Positions 31,644-44,900 of a stretch of 64,000 nucleotides of DNA are shown here, one piece after another. Where the stretch lies: contig NC_012878.2 in the NCBI RefSeq assembly GCF_000003195.3, positions 18,018,641 to 18,082,640 on the forward strand. Direction: 5' to 3'. The notes beneath the pieces were generated by a model. That model searched no databases. It was not told the origin of the DNA and was given only the letters and a program-made list of their open reading frames with translations. The translations under genes were made by a program, and so were the position numbers. The first letter of the stretch is position 1, and each line of letters starts with the position of its first letter. The stretch is from Sorghum bicolor (taxonomy: Eukaryota; Streptophyta; Magnoliopsida; Poales; Poaceae).

Positions 31644-31648
31644 TATAG
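31644..31648. repeat. Left target-site duplication of V (TATAG)
   Basis: TATAG before the V LTR; the second copy is at 46188-46192. Confidence 0.93.
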
Positions 31649-34600
31649 TGTGGCAGAACCCCCTAAGTGTTTGGGCCCACCGGCACCTGTCATTGTCCCA
31701 AAGACCTCTGACGGTGGTGCCGAGGATCCTTCCACTTTAGAAGTCCAATGAGCATCTCAGGATGCTCATTCCACCGCTACCTGGGGCATATCAAACCAGG
31801 CTCGTCCTGACCACCAGCGATGGTCAATTAACGAAACTTTCTTCTCCTCGCCCTTACATGATAGCAAGTGGCCACCTTGACACCAGGATCATTCGTTGCG
31901 AAGACATTGCAGTATCACAGACGACACAAGACCAAAATAATATTTCAGAGTAAAACAGCGGAAGTATTACATAACTTATTTTACAAAAGGAGTTCTTCCA
32001 AATAGCAGAGTGTTATTACAAACCAGGTCCAGCGGAGCAATTTAAACTTTAACACAGAGATTACCAATTTACAGACCCTGCCCATGGGTCACGCTCACTC
32101 TTCTTCGTCGTCACCCTCGACGACGGTCACACAACAGGGTCCGAAACAAGTCGGCTCCTGAACTTCACCTGCAACAGGGGTTATGAAACCCTGAGTACGG
32201 GAGTACTCAACTAGACTTACCCGGTAGAAAAAGAGGAGAAGTTAGGGATGCAGGCTTAGGGTAGACAAGGGGTGGCTGAGCAAGGAGCCAAAGTGTTTTG
32301 CCATAAAGCTTACTAATAGTGCATCCTTACTTTCAAGTTTTACCCGCGAATTCCTCTCTTGAAGAGGCCGAGGAGTTCGAAGACAGTCTATCTAGTTGCC
32401 TCCCACAGACAGTTCTGTGAGTTCCTAGTCCTAAATTAAAGTATTAGACATCCAACGACCATAGCTTCATGTCACTCTAAGTCCGGGAATTGGGATCCAA
32501 ACCTCATGAGACATTTCCCCTTTCTCGTTTTATCACTTAGTTGCATAATTAACTACGATGAGGGTCGAAGGAATTGAGTCTCCCAATCGGGGAGCAACGA
32601 CGATTCGAATCGCTTAGCAATCCAGCTGGAGTTCCTAACCACCCGACATATGTAGAACCAAATCTTGCATATGTCAATCCAAAGCAAGCTCTCCCCAAAT
32701 TTGACCAGGTTCGTGGCACCCGAGAGCATAGTACTCCACCATCCTACAGCCGATCTAGATGTTTTCCGGTCATCTCAGATCCGTAAGGTGGGTACACACT
32801 ACTCTCGCCATCGCTCCACGCCCAGTGCGCGAGTAGCTGTTCGCGTCGAGGGATTACAAGATCGGGCTTACCGAGGGCAGGTGGCTAGTACTATAAATTC
32901 TCAACCCAGCAGGCCATCAACGGACCGGTCCTTAACCAACACAGTTGGAGACACTACTTTAAGACTCCATTCTTAAAGCAAGTCCACCGACCGGTCTCAA
33001 GTTGAAACATCATTGACCATAAGTGTATTCCACAACAACCCTTCAAACTTTCTTGTTTGAAAACCTATGTAGTAGCAGGGCTAAGCATCACTACGCAGTT
33101 TTTAAAATAAAACAGGTGCCAAGGACAAGATAAAAAATATCAAGGTAGTAAATGCAGCAAGTAGGTTAACCCAATTCTTGACTACCTAATGCAGCATTTT
33201 CAATTCATAAGTGATAAAAGATTTAAACATTCAAGGAGGGGTTAATGCATCCGGGGCTTGCCTTGGTTGCAGGGCAGAGAGGGTCCCTCGGAGACTTCCC
33301 AAGTCTCGGATCCTACTTCCTCGAACGGAGCACCGACCTCGGGGTTCGGTTCAACGGTCGCTCCTTCGGTGACCGGCACTACACGCAAAATGATATATGC
33401 TCATCATATGCGTATGACAAATATGCAAAAAGGGACCAAGTTAAATACAACTGGGCACCTCGGTGCAACACAAAATAAACAATAATTAAAGTTGTTTAAC
33501 ATCTTAGTGTTTCTACCCAAGAGGTTGCATCTGTAAAATTTAGTATTTTTCTTAATTCATAAATATCTTAAATTAACTAATTATTAATCCTATTTACCTT
33601 AATTACTTCTAAGTAATTATTAATGACAACAATTAAGCATTAAGACCAAACAATAATTAAATGCCAAAGGTCATTAGGGTTAATGACCTCAGGTCATCAC
33701 ATAATCCCAAAATCACTCAAACCCTAATTTTGAGAATTTAACTAATTATTACCTAATTATCCTAGAAATATTATTTAATTACCAAATAGGGGTTTAATAA
33801 TATTTTATTCAAACATTATCCAAATGCCACCAAATTTTGTGTGGAGCCAGGGAATAATATTCAGAGACTCCCCATAAATTTTGGTGATTTTTGGACATAT
33901 CAATAAATTATTAAAATTCATAGAATTTTCATTTATTAAACAAAAGAGGCAATTTTCATACACATGTAAACTATCAGAAAATAAAATCTAATATTTTTCT
34001 TGGGTTCTACTTATTTCAGGGAATCTATACAAAAATTTCCATGATTTCTGGATCAACACAAGATTTATTACACAAATTCAAATATAAAGCAAAAACTGCA
34101 TAAAAAGAAAAAGAAAAACACTACGCAGCGAGCCGCCGCCAAATCGGCCCGCAGGCCGGCCCGCTCCCGCTCGGCCCACGCGGGCACTGCGCGCGCTTTC
34201 TCCCCCCTCACGCGGTCACTGATGGGCGGGTCCCGCCCGTCAGACCCTCTTCCCCCTTCTCTCTCTGCAGGACGCTCACGGGGAGACCCCACCCGTCAGC
34301 TCCTTCTCCTTCACGCGCGGCGGCACTGCCGCGGCTTCGGCCGCCGTTAGCGAGGGTCTCAGCCCGAGTGCGCGTGCGCATCGGCTTCGCCTCGACTTCG
34401 CGACCCCGTTGACACCCTCTACTCACGCTCTACCCTCTCCCTTCCACTCCGGCCACGCAAACGGCGGGCGGCCGCCATGGCCGACCACGGACCGGCCACT
34501 AGGGCTCAGTAGAGCGTAAACAAATGGAACAGGGAGCTTCGTGGAGAGTTCAGGAGCACAGTGCTCATGTCACCACAGCGGGAGAAGCAGTAGAAGAGCT

Positions 34601-35937
34601 TGGCGACGGTGGCCGTGCGGTCGGGCGGGTGCTCCGGCTCCGGCGAGCTCGTTCCGGCGATCCTGTTCGCGTCCAAAGCGAAAGAGCGAGCGCATAAGTT
34701 GCAGGGGCGGAAAAGGAACTGGAAACAACCGCGAGTAAGGTGTGCCACTCACTAGAACAGCGCGGCCACGGAGGGTGTTTCACGGCGGAGGTTTTTGCCG
34801 GAGTTGGAGAAGACCGAGGAGCACCGGCGATTGACTGGGTTAGGGAGTGAGCTCGGGTGTGCGCTAGGCTTGCAAGGAGGTGGTGAAGATGGTGGTGCGC
34901 TTGGGTGGCTTGGAAATGGATCAAGGGGGACAAATTTCACGGTGGCGCGGATGTTGCTCGTCGACGTTTGTGGGAGCAAACGGAGGCGTGTCGGCCGGTG
35001 GAGAGACTTAAATCGCGAATGGAGAAGACGCTCGGCTTCCACGTCGCCTGGCGACGCAGGCAAGCAAGCAGGCTGCGTGCCTGCACGCGCGCACGCAGCG
35101 CTGCGCGCGTGGTGGCCGCGCTGGACAGGGGCGCCGTGATCCATATCGGATCACTGTAGCTGACCCTTATCCCATCTTCTCAGTTTTTTGTCAAATTCGG
35201 CCAAAATTTGAACTACAGTCAAAAACTCACCAAAACAAAAGTTGTTCAGAATTTTATAAGATACAAATCATATTTTGGTAACCTGAGCCAATTTTGAGTG
35301 GAACATGGTGAATTTGACCAAACAGTTTGAAGTTCAAAATCCAATTTGGGGAAATTCAAATTTTTGGATTGGGGCAGATCAGGGTTTCCAAAATTACTTT
35401 TGATTTTTTCAAACAACTTGAAAAACTCCCAACATGAAAGTTGTTCAACTTTTTGAGCTCTACAACTTTCATGTTGGTCACTTTTTCAAAATTCCAAATA
35501 GATTTTGAATTGGAGATTCAAATTGGAAAAGGGAACACTTTCTGGAAATCTGTATTTTCAAAATTACTTTGAATTTTGTATTGAAACTTCAAAAACTCAA
35601 TACACAAAAGTTGTACACCTTGACAAGGTCTACAACTTTGCTTTTGAACTCAACTTCAAATGTTGCTTAGTTTTTAAATTGTGCAAAAGGGGGCAAATCT
35701 TGGGTTCAAAAATCAGGGTTTCCCCCCCTAATCTTTCGGAAATCTTTTACCCTAGGGTTTTAGCAACCAACTCAAGCATCAATATACAAGATAAACACAC
35801 TTTAATTCCCTAAGCACATTCAACCAACTTAAACTCATTTTAAGTTGATGCATCAAGGTGTGCTTAACAACTATGCTGTGCAATGCTGATGATGCCATGA
35901 TCCGAATTTTAGTAACCGTAACATCAGGGATGTTACA
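31649..35937 (-). mobile_element. V 3' LTR
   Basis: 4289 bp; sense strand TGTAACATCCC... to ...GCCACA. It has an AT-rich block (33480-34080), a GC-rich block (34110-35150) that yields several overlapping spurious ORFs on both strands, and a series of fold-back sequences around 35220-35650. About 46 bp near 35595-35640 are absent from the 5' LTR. No gene. Confidence 0.92.
35429..35477. repeat. 16-bp inverted repeat in the V LTR
   Basis: Arms CCAACATGAAAGTTGT (35429-35444) and ACAACTTTCATGTTGG (35462-35477) are perfectly complementary around a 17-nt loop. The 5' LTR copy near 45720 has one mismatch. Weaker AAAGTTGT/ACAACTTT pairs occur at about 35598-35640. Confidence 0.85.
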
Positions 35938-35973
35938 GCCCTTCCCCCTTAAAGAAATCTCGTCCCCGAGATT
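35938..35973 (-). promoter_or_regulatory. V polypurine tract and stem-loop
   Basis: On the minus strand TTTAAGGGGGAAGGGC abuts the LTR start TGTAACA. Upstream, AATCTCG-GGGA-CGAGATT (35956-35973) is a perfect 7-bp stem. The core CTCG-GGGA-CGAG resembles the stem-loop next to the X, W and Z polypurine tracts. Confidence 0.85.
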
Positions 35974-36142
35974 AAAGCCTTAGGGTAAGTAATGGAAAAG
36001 GAAATTTGTCAAAACTCTTTCATCTTCAACTATCCCAAAAAAACAAGAAGCGGGGAAAAGATTACTCAATTATAACATACATGTACACTAAGTACATGAC
36101 TTTGGCAACTCTTTTCCTTCACTAGAGTACACTCCCTATTTA

Positions 36143-39100
36143 TCAGGTGTTGTCTTGAAGAGAAGCGTGGAATTCAGGAAAATTGTCCATTAGGTAATCT
36201 TCAGATTCCCAGGTGGCTTCCTCTTCTAAGTGCTGGCTCCATTGTATCTTGTACCACTTGGTAGTTGTTCTTCGAGTAACTCTATGTCTTTGGTCCAATA
36301 CTCGGATAGGATACTCCGAATAAGTTAGATCCGGTTCAAGTTCCACATCTTCAATATCTTGAACTCGGTCTGGTACCCGAAGACACTTCTTCAATTGAGA
36401 CACATGGAATACATTATGTATCCCAGATAATCGCTCGGGCAGTTTAAGGCGGTAAGCTACCTGTCCACATCGGTCAATGATTGGAAATGGACCAATGTAA
36501 CGGGGTGCTAACTTGCCTTTAACACCAAAACGATTTACTCCTTTCATTGGGGATACCTTCAAATACACATGATCACCTTTGGCAAACCTAAACGGTCGAT
36601 GTCTTTTATCAGCATAGCTTTTCTGTCGGGACTGAGCAACTTTTAAGTTATTTTGGATTTGTCTAACTTTGTTCTCAGTCTCTTTCACTAAGTCAACCCC
36701 GAAGAACCATCTTTCTCCGGGTTCCGACTAGTGTAGCGGAGTTCGACATCGACGGCCATATAGTGCCTCAAAGGGAGCCATCTTGATACTTTCTTGGTAA
36801 CTATTATTGTAAGAAAACTCTGCTAGAGGCAAGCAGTCATCCCACTTATCTGGAAAATTCAGGGCACAAGATCTTAATAGATCTTCTAGGGTTTGATTTA
36901 CCCTCTCTGTCTGCCCACCTGTTTGAGGGTGGTAGGCTGTGCTGTATAAAAGTTTGGTGCCCAAGGATTCATGTAAGCATTTTCAGAACTGGGAGACAAA
37001 TTGTGTGCCTCTATCTGACACTATTGTCTTTGGGACCCCATGCAGACTTAGGATACGATCAAAATAAATCTTAGCATAGGTGGAGGCAGGATACAATAGC
37101 TTTACAGGCAAGAAGTGTGCGGTTTTGGTGAGACGATCCACTATGACCCAAATTGAATCAAAGCCTTTGGCTGTCTTGGGCAACCCTACTATGAAATCCA
37201 TACTTATATCATCCCATTTCCACGCTGGAATAGGCAAAGGTTGCAACTCTCTCGCGGATTTGAGATGAATAGCTTTGACCTTTCGGCAGGTATCGCATTG
37301 GGCCACATAGCGAGCTATTTCTATCTTCATTTTTGTCCACCAAAACCTTTGTTTTAGGTCCTGATACATCTTATTGCTTCCCGGATGAATAGAATACCTC
37401 GTGGTATGAGCTTCATCTAGGATTTGTTGACGTAGCTCAGGTACCTTTGGAACCACTAACCGGTTCTTGAACCAGATTAATCCTGCATCATCCACCTTAA
37501 AGTCTGTGGGTGCTCTATTTGAAATATTCTCTTTAAGATATTTCATACCTTTGTCTTCCTTTTGTGCCTCTATGATTTGAGCTTCGAGATTGAAATCAAT
37601 CTTTAGATTGGTAAGGCTTCCTTGGGAAATCATTTCTATCCCCAGGTTCTCTAGCTCTTGGCACAAAGTTATATATTTAGGCGTCACTGTTAAGCAATTA
37701 CAGTGAGCCTTACGACTGAGGGCATCAGCTACTACATTCGCCTTGCCTAGGTGATAATGCACCTCAAGGTCGTAATCTTTGATTAGTTCTAGCCACCTCC
37801 GCTGGCGCATATTAAGCTCGGCTTGAGTAAAGATATACTTCAAGCTTTTGTGATCGGTATATAAATGACATGTATTCCCCAACAGATAATGGCGCCAGAT
37901 CTTTAATGCATGTACTACAGCGGCTAGTTCAAGATCATGGGTCGGGTAATTTTCTTCATGTGGTTTAAGCTGTCTGGAAGCATATGCATTTACTCGACCC
38001 TCCTGCATTAGCACACAGCCTATCCCAATCCCTGATGCGTCACAATACACATCAACGGGTTTTTCAATATCTGGCTGGGCTAAGACAGGTGCAGTTGTCA
38101 ATAACCTTTTCAGAGTCTGAAAGGCTTGCTCACACTGAGGTAACCAAACAAATTTTGTTTGATTCTTGAGCAAGGTCGTGATTGGTTTGGCGACTCTTGA
38201 AAAGTCCGGGATAAAACGACGGTAATATCCCGCCATACCCAAAAAACTACGGACCTCATGTACCGTAGTCGGGGGTTTCCAATTCAACACGTCTTCTACT
38301 TTACCTAGGTCTACAGCGACTCCCTCCGCTGATAATACATGACCCAGGAAATGGACTTTGTCCAGCCAAAACTCACATTTGCTGAACTTGGCATATAGCT
38401 GATGCTCCCTAAGACGGGTCAGCACAATTCTCAGATGTTCAGCATGTTCTTTCTTGGTCTTAGAATAGATCAACATGTCATCAATGAAGACGACCACAAA
38501 TTTGTCTAGTTCTGGCATGAAGATAGAGTTCATCAAGTACATGAAATGGGCCGGTGCATTAGTCAACCCAAAAGACATTACCAAGTATTCATACAGCCCG
38601 TAACGGGTTGTAAAAGCTATCTTGGGTACATCTTCTGGCCTAATTTTAATTTGGTGGTACCCTGATCTCAAATCAATTTTTGAGAATACTTTGGCCCCGT
38701 CTAGTTGGTCAAACAGTAAGTCAATACGGGGCAATGGGTACTTATTCTTAATCGTCACCTCATTCAGGGGACGATAATCGACACACAGCCTTAATGTTTG
38801 ATCTTTCTTTTTCACGAATAAGGCTGGGCAACCCCATGGAGAAGAACTGGGCTGAATAAAACCTTTCTGCAACAGCTCTTGTAGTTGGGTTTTTAATTCG
38901 ACCAGTTCTTTCGGTGCCATTCTATAGGACCTTCGAGATATTGGTTTCTATTCTATACTGAACTGGACATCCCGGTCCGGTGGCAGACCTGGTAAGTCTT
39001 CAGGAAATACATCCGGAAAATCTCCAACTACCGGGATATCGTTGACTGCAGACACATTAGCGGCATGAACTTGCCCAATTGTCTGCTTGGGAGTAGCTAA

Positions 39101-40657
39101 CTGGATCAGAAGGTAAGATTTCTCATTGGGCAATGGGATTTTAATGGTTCGATGCAAGGTATCAAGCACAACCCCTCGTTGTGCCATCCAATTCATGCCT
39201 AGTATGACATCAATCTCCTGGTCTTTAAGAACAATCATGCTAGTGGGAAAATTATGCCCACCAAATTCCATGGGTATCTGGTGAACCATCACTTTAGAAT
39301 TCAGCCGTCCTCCTGGCGACTGTATATAAAAATGATCTTGTGTTTCCCCAATGGGTATGCCATGCTTTAACACAAAGGTGCGATTGATGAATGTATGAGA
39401 TGCACCATAATCGAAAAGCATTAAAGCAGGATGTTTCGCAACAGGAAACGTACCCATCATTACTGGTTCACCCTCCGGAATTGTCTCCACCTCCGTCTGG
39501 AAGACTTGTCCCACTTTCTTCGCTGGTTTCCCCCTTTGCACGTTTTGTCCTTTCTGAGCCCCAGTCCTGAATTGACTCGGCTGGGGTTGGCCCATAGGTG
39601 GCCTTTGGAAAGTGGTGTTGGTTTGGCGGGGGTAGGGGCACTTTATGGAAAAATGCCCAGGCTTACCACAATTGAAACAAGAGTAATTGTGGTTGGGCGG
39701 AGCAATAGGGCGAACACCTGGGGCGTTCGGCTGGCGTGGTGCGATAGCGATGGCAGTAGGTCGAGGATATACCTGCTGCCCTGGTCTATATTGTGTAGGG
39801 GAAAAAGGACCACGATAAGATGTCGGCGCTGGAAAGCGTCCGTGTCCTTGCGGATGATAAATGATTCTCTGGCGCTTTTGACCAGAGAAGGAGGAAGAAG
39901 CAGAATTCTTCTTGGCTTCTTTGTGCTTTCTATTCTTTTCTTCTGAGGCGATGGCAATATTTACCGCCTCGTAGAAGGTAGCATTTTGACAGGTGGTCAT
40001 CATTGTCTGAAGTTTGGTATTTAGACCATGCATGAAGTAGGCTTTCTTGTTTCTGTCCTTGTTCACATGGTCTGTGGCATATTGAGAGAGATGATTAAAT
40101 TTTGCCACATACTCCATGACACTTTTATCGCCTTGCTGCAAGGCGAGAAATTATTCGGCCTTCATGGCCATGAGCCCTTCAGGGATGTAATGGGCGCGGA
40201 ACATGTCCTTAAACTCGGTCCAGGTGACCTGGTGTCTCGGAGCTTGGATAGCTAGGAAGTTCTCCCACCAGGCACCTGCAGCTCCCCGAAGCTGCTGAGC
40301 TGCGAACAGGGGCTTCTGAGTTTCCGAACACTGAATCAAACTGAACTTGTGCTCCATGGTCCGCAGCCAGTCATCCGCTTCTAACGGCTCATCAGCCTTA
40401 GTGAATACCGGGGGCCTTGTCTCGGTAAAGTCCACGTACCGAGCTTCTCCGTCCCCATTGTGCGGTGCCCTGAAGTTTGGGGCGGGGTGTGGTTTGTGTT
40501 GTGCTAACTCGCGTAACAAGCGAGCGTTGTCGGTAGTGGCACTCAAAAGTACAGCAACGGCATCAGCCAAAGAAGGTGGAGCAGGTGGAGGGTTGGGGAT
40601 ATCATCCCCTCCCTGAGATGTCCTGGCTCCATCAGATCCTCGTGTACGCATCGGCAT
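36143..40657 (-). pseudogene. V gag-pol: gag, protease, RT, RNase H, integrase, chromodomain; four premature stops
   Basis: A single frame of about 1505 codons broken by TAA 40151-40153 (gag), TAG 38948-38950 (protease-RT junction), TGA 36983-36985 and TAG 36728-36730 (integrase). Gag has FRAHYIPEGLMAMK and the zinc knuckle CFNCGKPGHFSIKC near residue 324. The protease core LFDYGASHTF has Tyr for the usual Ser/Thr. RT has [20 protein letters not shown] and the catalytic FIDD near 38480. RNase H has [13 protein letters not shown] near 38040. Integrase has its HHCC zinc finger (CDTCRKVK), [16 protein letters not shown] and AYHPQTGGQTERVN. The last 60 residues form a chromodomain (YPIRVLDQRHRVTRRTT to ATWESEDYL), the targeting module typical of chromoviruses. 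Sense gag and ORF0 lie to the right. Confidence 0.95.
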
Positions 40658-40872
40658 CTGCTACAAGAGTCATAGGTACTTGTTACCACATGAAATTCAT
40701 AACTTAGAACATATCTTACATACTTCCATTTATTCATCAAACATTAGTTCAACACACCAGGAACAAATGAGTACAACTTCTTAAACTGAAAGAAAACTTT
40801 ATACTACAGACCCGACCCCACTACGGCAAACTAGGATTCCTACAGCGATGTTGCCCACGGCTTTTCACCGAA
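40658..40872 (-). other. V spacer between ORF0 and gag
   Basis: About 215 bp with stops in all sense frames and no recognisable signal. It separates ORF0 from gag, so gag would need re-initiation, splicing or an internal entry mechanism if ORF0 is translated first. Confidence 0.5.
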
Positions 40873-41577
40873 CTAGAAGGTGTGGCCAGAGCTGTAGCCC
40901 GGGTCGTCATTGCCATCGTCATGATTACCCCCCGGGTTGTCGTCATCGGGGTCGGACTCCTTTTCATCACTGAGGTCTTGGTCGGGTTCCCCTGCATCCG
41001 CCAACTCTCCATCCGTATCCATCTCTCCTTCGCCGGGAGGTGGATGGAGCTGATGATATAGGTCAAATGCAATATCACGATATTGCATTGCCAAGTCATT
41101 AACGGTGTCTAAATGATGTGCCAGCTCTAGCTTCTCCAACTGGAGCTGGTCCTCCCGCTGCCACGCGACATCCCGCTGCGCGGTGACTGTGGCCGCCATC
41201 TTCACGTACAGATCTTTGAGGTACTTGGCCTTACCCAGCTTTGCATTCATCCTAGTCAGCTCGTGCTTGTGTGCGCTCCTGGCCTCCTCTTCTCTGGCAA
41301 TAGCAGCATTCCTCTCCTCCACCCTACGGGACAGCATGGCCTCACAGTTCTCTGTGGCTTGTTTTTCTTTGGCTAGTTGAGCTTTAAGCTCGCCGATCTC
41401 CATGACGTTGTACATCCTTTCTCTCATCACTTCGGTCAGCTCGGCGGACAACCTGTCCACCTCCTGCTGGGGCGGTGAACGGCTACTACTTGCTTGATCG
41501 CTTCACGGGGCCATCTGGTGTTTGGGGACCCCTTTTGGACCTGTCCTCTTATGCGGGGTCTGTTTCCAACGGCCCAT
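40873..41577 (-). pseudogene. V ORF0: H3-tail-like N-terminus, coiled coil, acidic C-terminus; one premature TGA
   Basis: I place the start at ATG 41577, upstream of a TGA at about 41503-41505 that breaks the frame; the long open part begins after it. Residues 1-23 start MGRWKQTPHKRTG and end HQMAP. They align to the histone H3 tail at H3 positions R2, K4, Q5, T6, K9, T11, G12, K14, P16, Q19 and A21, with one inserted residue. Then follow a Ser/Gln linker, a long coiled coil (RLSAELTEVMRERM to LAMQYRDIAFDLYHQLHP) and an acidic Asp/Glu/Gly tail. The codon register matches ORF0 of D, which has a longer middle. Located between primer site and gag. Pre-gag ORFs have, as I recall, been noted in related rice elements; function is unknown. 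The H3 similarity is my observation. Confidence 0.75.
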
Positions 41578-41939
41578 CCTGTAGAGGGTAAGTTTGGATT
41601 AGTAAGAGAGACCTTACGGGTTAGCAAGAAGGGGATTGATTCTATACAACCCAACCAAAACATGGAGGAAGGAATTTAACCAAATGATATATCATGATGC
41701 ATGCACGTACTTACGATTCCTATAAGAAAATCATAACGATATCATTTCAAAATTTTTACAACATAGGGCAATACTTTATGTTGCTCCTCCAAACCACTAC
41801 CAAAAATTCTAAAAAGGCCTACCGATAGGGGTCAGATAAGACTAAGGCACTTGGACTCAAAATAGGCAAGTTTATAGTATTATATCCAAATGAGTTTTGA
41901 AGTTTTTCAAGAGATACCGCAGTCATACTAGCAACGAAT
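41578..41939 (-). other. V leader between primer site and ORF0
   Basis: AT-rich untranslated leader without a recognisable ORF. It would be the packaging-signal region by analogy with other LTR elements. Confidence 0.5.
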
Positions 41940-41951
41940 GCTCTGATACCA
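41940..41951 (-). other. V primer-binding site, initiator Met tRNA
   Basis: GCTCTGATACCA on the plus strand is the 3' end of plant initiator tRNA-Met, so the sense strand carries the standard TGGTATCAGAGC primer site, 2 nt inside the 5' LTR end. Confidence 0.95.
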
Positions 41952-41953
41952 GC

Positions 41954-44900
41954 TGTGGCAGAACCCCCTAAGTGTTTGGGCCCACTGGCACCTGTCATTG
42001 TCCCAAAGACCTCTGACGGTGGTGCCGAGGATCCTTCCACTTTAGAAGTCCGATGAGCATCTCAGGATGCTCGTTCCACCGCCACCTGGGGCGTATCAAC
42101 CAGGCTCGTCCTGACCACCAGCGATGGTCAATTAACGAAACTTTCTTCTCCTCGCCCTTACATGATAGCAAGTGGCCACCTTAACACCAGGATCATTCGT
42201 TGCGAAGACATTGCAGTACCACAGACGAGACAAGACCAAAATAATATTTCAGAGTAAAACAACGGAAGTATTACATAACTTATTTTACAAAAGGAGTTCT
42301 TCCAAATAACAGAGTGCTATTACAAACCAGGTCCAGCGGAGCAACTTAAACTTTAACACAGAGATTACAAATTTACAGACCCTGTCCATGGGTCACGCTC
42401 ACTCTTCTTCTTCGTCACCCTCGACGACGGTCACACAACAGGGTCCGAAAAAAGTCGGCTCCTAAACTTCACCTGCAACAGGGGTTATGAAACCCTGAGT
42501 ACAGGAGTACTCAACAAGACTTACCCGGTAGAAAAAGAGGAGAAGTTAGAGATGCAGACTTAGGGTAGACAAGGGGTGGCTGAGCAAGGAGCCAAAGTGT
42601 TTTGCCAAAAAGCTTACTAATAGTGCATTCTTACTTTCAAGTTTTACCCGCGAATTCCTCTCCTGAAGAGGCCGAGGAGTTTGAAGACAGTCTATCTAGT
42701 TGCCTCCCATAGACAGGTCTGTGAGTTCCTAGTCCTAAATTAAAGTATTAGACATCCAACGGCCATAGCTTCATGTCACTCTGAGTCCGGGAATTGGGAT
42801 CCGAACCTCATGAGACATTTCCCCTTTCTCGTTTTATCACTTAGTTGCATAATTAACTACGATGAGGGTCGAAGGAATTGAGTCTCCCAATCGGGGAGCA
42901 ACGACGATTCGAATCGCTTAGCAATCCAGCTGGAGTTCCTAACCACCCGACATATGTAGAACCAAATCTTGCATATGTCAACCCAAAGCAAGCTCTCCCC
43001 AAATTTGACCAGGTTCGCGGCACCCGAGAGCATAGTACTCCACCATCCTACAGCCGATCTAGATGTTTCCCGGTCATCCCAGATCCGTAAGGTGGGTACA
43101 CACTACTCTCGCCATCGTTCCACGCCCAGTGCGCGAGTAGCTGTTCGCGTCGAGGGATTACAAGATCGGGCTTACCAAGGGCAGGTGGCTAGTACTATAA
43201 ATTCTCAACCCAGCAGGCCATCAACGGACCGGTCCTTAACTGACACAGTTGGAGACACTACTTTAAGACTCCATTCTTAAAGCAAGTCCACCGACCGGTC
43301 TCAAGTTGAAACATCATTGATCATAAGTGTATTCCACAACAACCCTTCAAACTTTCTTGTTTGAAAACCTATCTAGTAGCAGGGCTAAGCATCACTACGC
43401 AGTTTTTAAAATAAAACAGGTGCCAAGGACAAGATAACAAATATCAAGGTAGTAAATGCAGCAAGTAGGTTAACCTAATTCTTGACTACCTAATGCAGCA
43501 TTTTCAATTCATAAGTGATAAAAGATTTAAACATTCAAGGAGGGGTTAATGCATCCGGGGCTTGCCTTGGTTGCAGGGCAGAGAGGGTCCCTCGGAGACA
43601 TCCCAAGTTTCGGATCCTACTTCCTCGAACGGAGCACCGACCTCGGGGTTCGGTTCAACGGTCGCTCCTTCGGTCACGTGGACTACACGCAAAATGATAT
43701 ATGCTCATGATATGCGTATGACAAATATGCAAAAAGGGACCAAGTTAAATACAACTGGCCACCTCGGTGCAACACAGAATAAACAATAATTGAAGTTGTT
43801 TAACATCTTAGTGTTTTTACCCAAGAGGTTGCATCTGTAAAATTTAGTATTTTTCTTAATTCATAAATATCATAAATTAACTAATTATTAATCCTATTTA
43901 CCTTAATTACTTCTTAAGTAATTATTAATGACAACAATTAAGCATTAAGACCAAACAATAATTAAATGCCAAAGGTCATTAGGGTTAATGACCTCAGGTC
44001 ATCACATAATCCCAAAATCACTCAAACCCTAATTTTGAGAATTTAACTAATTATTACCTAATTATCCTAGAAATATTATTTAATTACCAAATAGGGGTTT
44101 AATAATATTTTATTCAAACATTATCCAAATGCCACCAAATTTTGTGTGGAGCCAGGGAATAAATATTCAGAGACTCCCCTTAAATTTTGGAGATTTTTGG
44201 ACATATCAATAAATTATTAAAATTCATAGAAGTTTCATTTATTAAACAAAAGAGGCAATTTTCATACACATGTAAACTATCAGAAAATAAAATCTAATAT
44301 TTTTCTTGGGTTCTACTTATTTCAGGGAATCTATACAAAAATTTCCGTGATTTTTGGATCAACACAAGATTTATTACACAAATTCAAATATAAAGCAAAA
44401 ACTGCATAAAAAGAAAAAGAAAAACACTGCGCAGCGAGCCGCCGGGAAATCGGCCCGCAGGCCGGCCCGCTCCCGCTCGGCCCACGAGGGCGCTGCGTGC
44501 GCTTTCTCCCCCCTCATGCGGTCACTGCCCGTCAGACCCTCTTCCCCTTCTCTCTCTGCAGGACGCTGACGGGGAGACCCCACCCGTCAGCTCCTTCTCC
44601 TTCACGCGCGGCGGCACTGCCGCGGCTTCGGCCGCCGTTAGCGAGGGTCTCAGCTCGAGTGCGCGTGCGCATCGGCTTCGCCTCGACTTCGCGACCCCGT
44701 TGACACCCTCTACTCACGCTCTACCCTCTCCCTTCCACTCCGGCCACGCAAACGGCGGGCGACCGCCATGGCCGACCACGGACCGGCCACTAGGGCTCGG
44801 TAGAGCGTAAACAAATGGAACAGGGAGCTTCGGGGAGAGTTTAGGAGCACGGTGCTCACGTCACCACAGCGGGAGAAGCAGTAGAAGAGCTTGGCGACGG

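Noticed and set aside
34541..35159. Several overlapping Arg/Ala/Pro-rich ORFs in the V LTR (also 44354-45450, and 59216-59892 in the Del LTR)
   Set aside because: They occur on both strands and in several frames of the GC-rich LTR block, as expected when stop codons are rare through composition.
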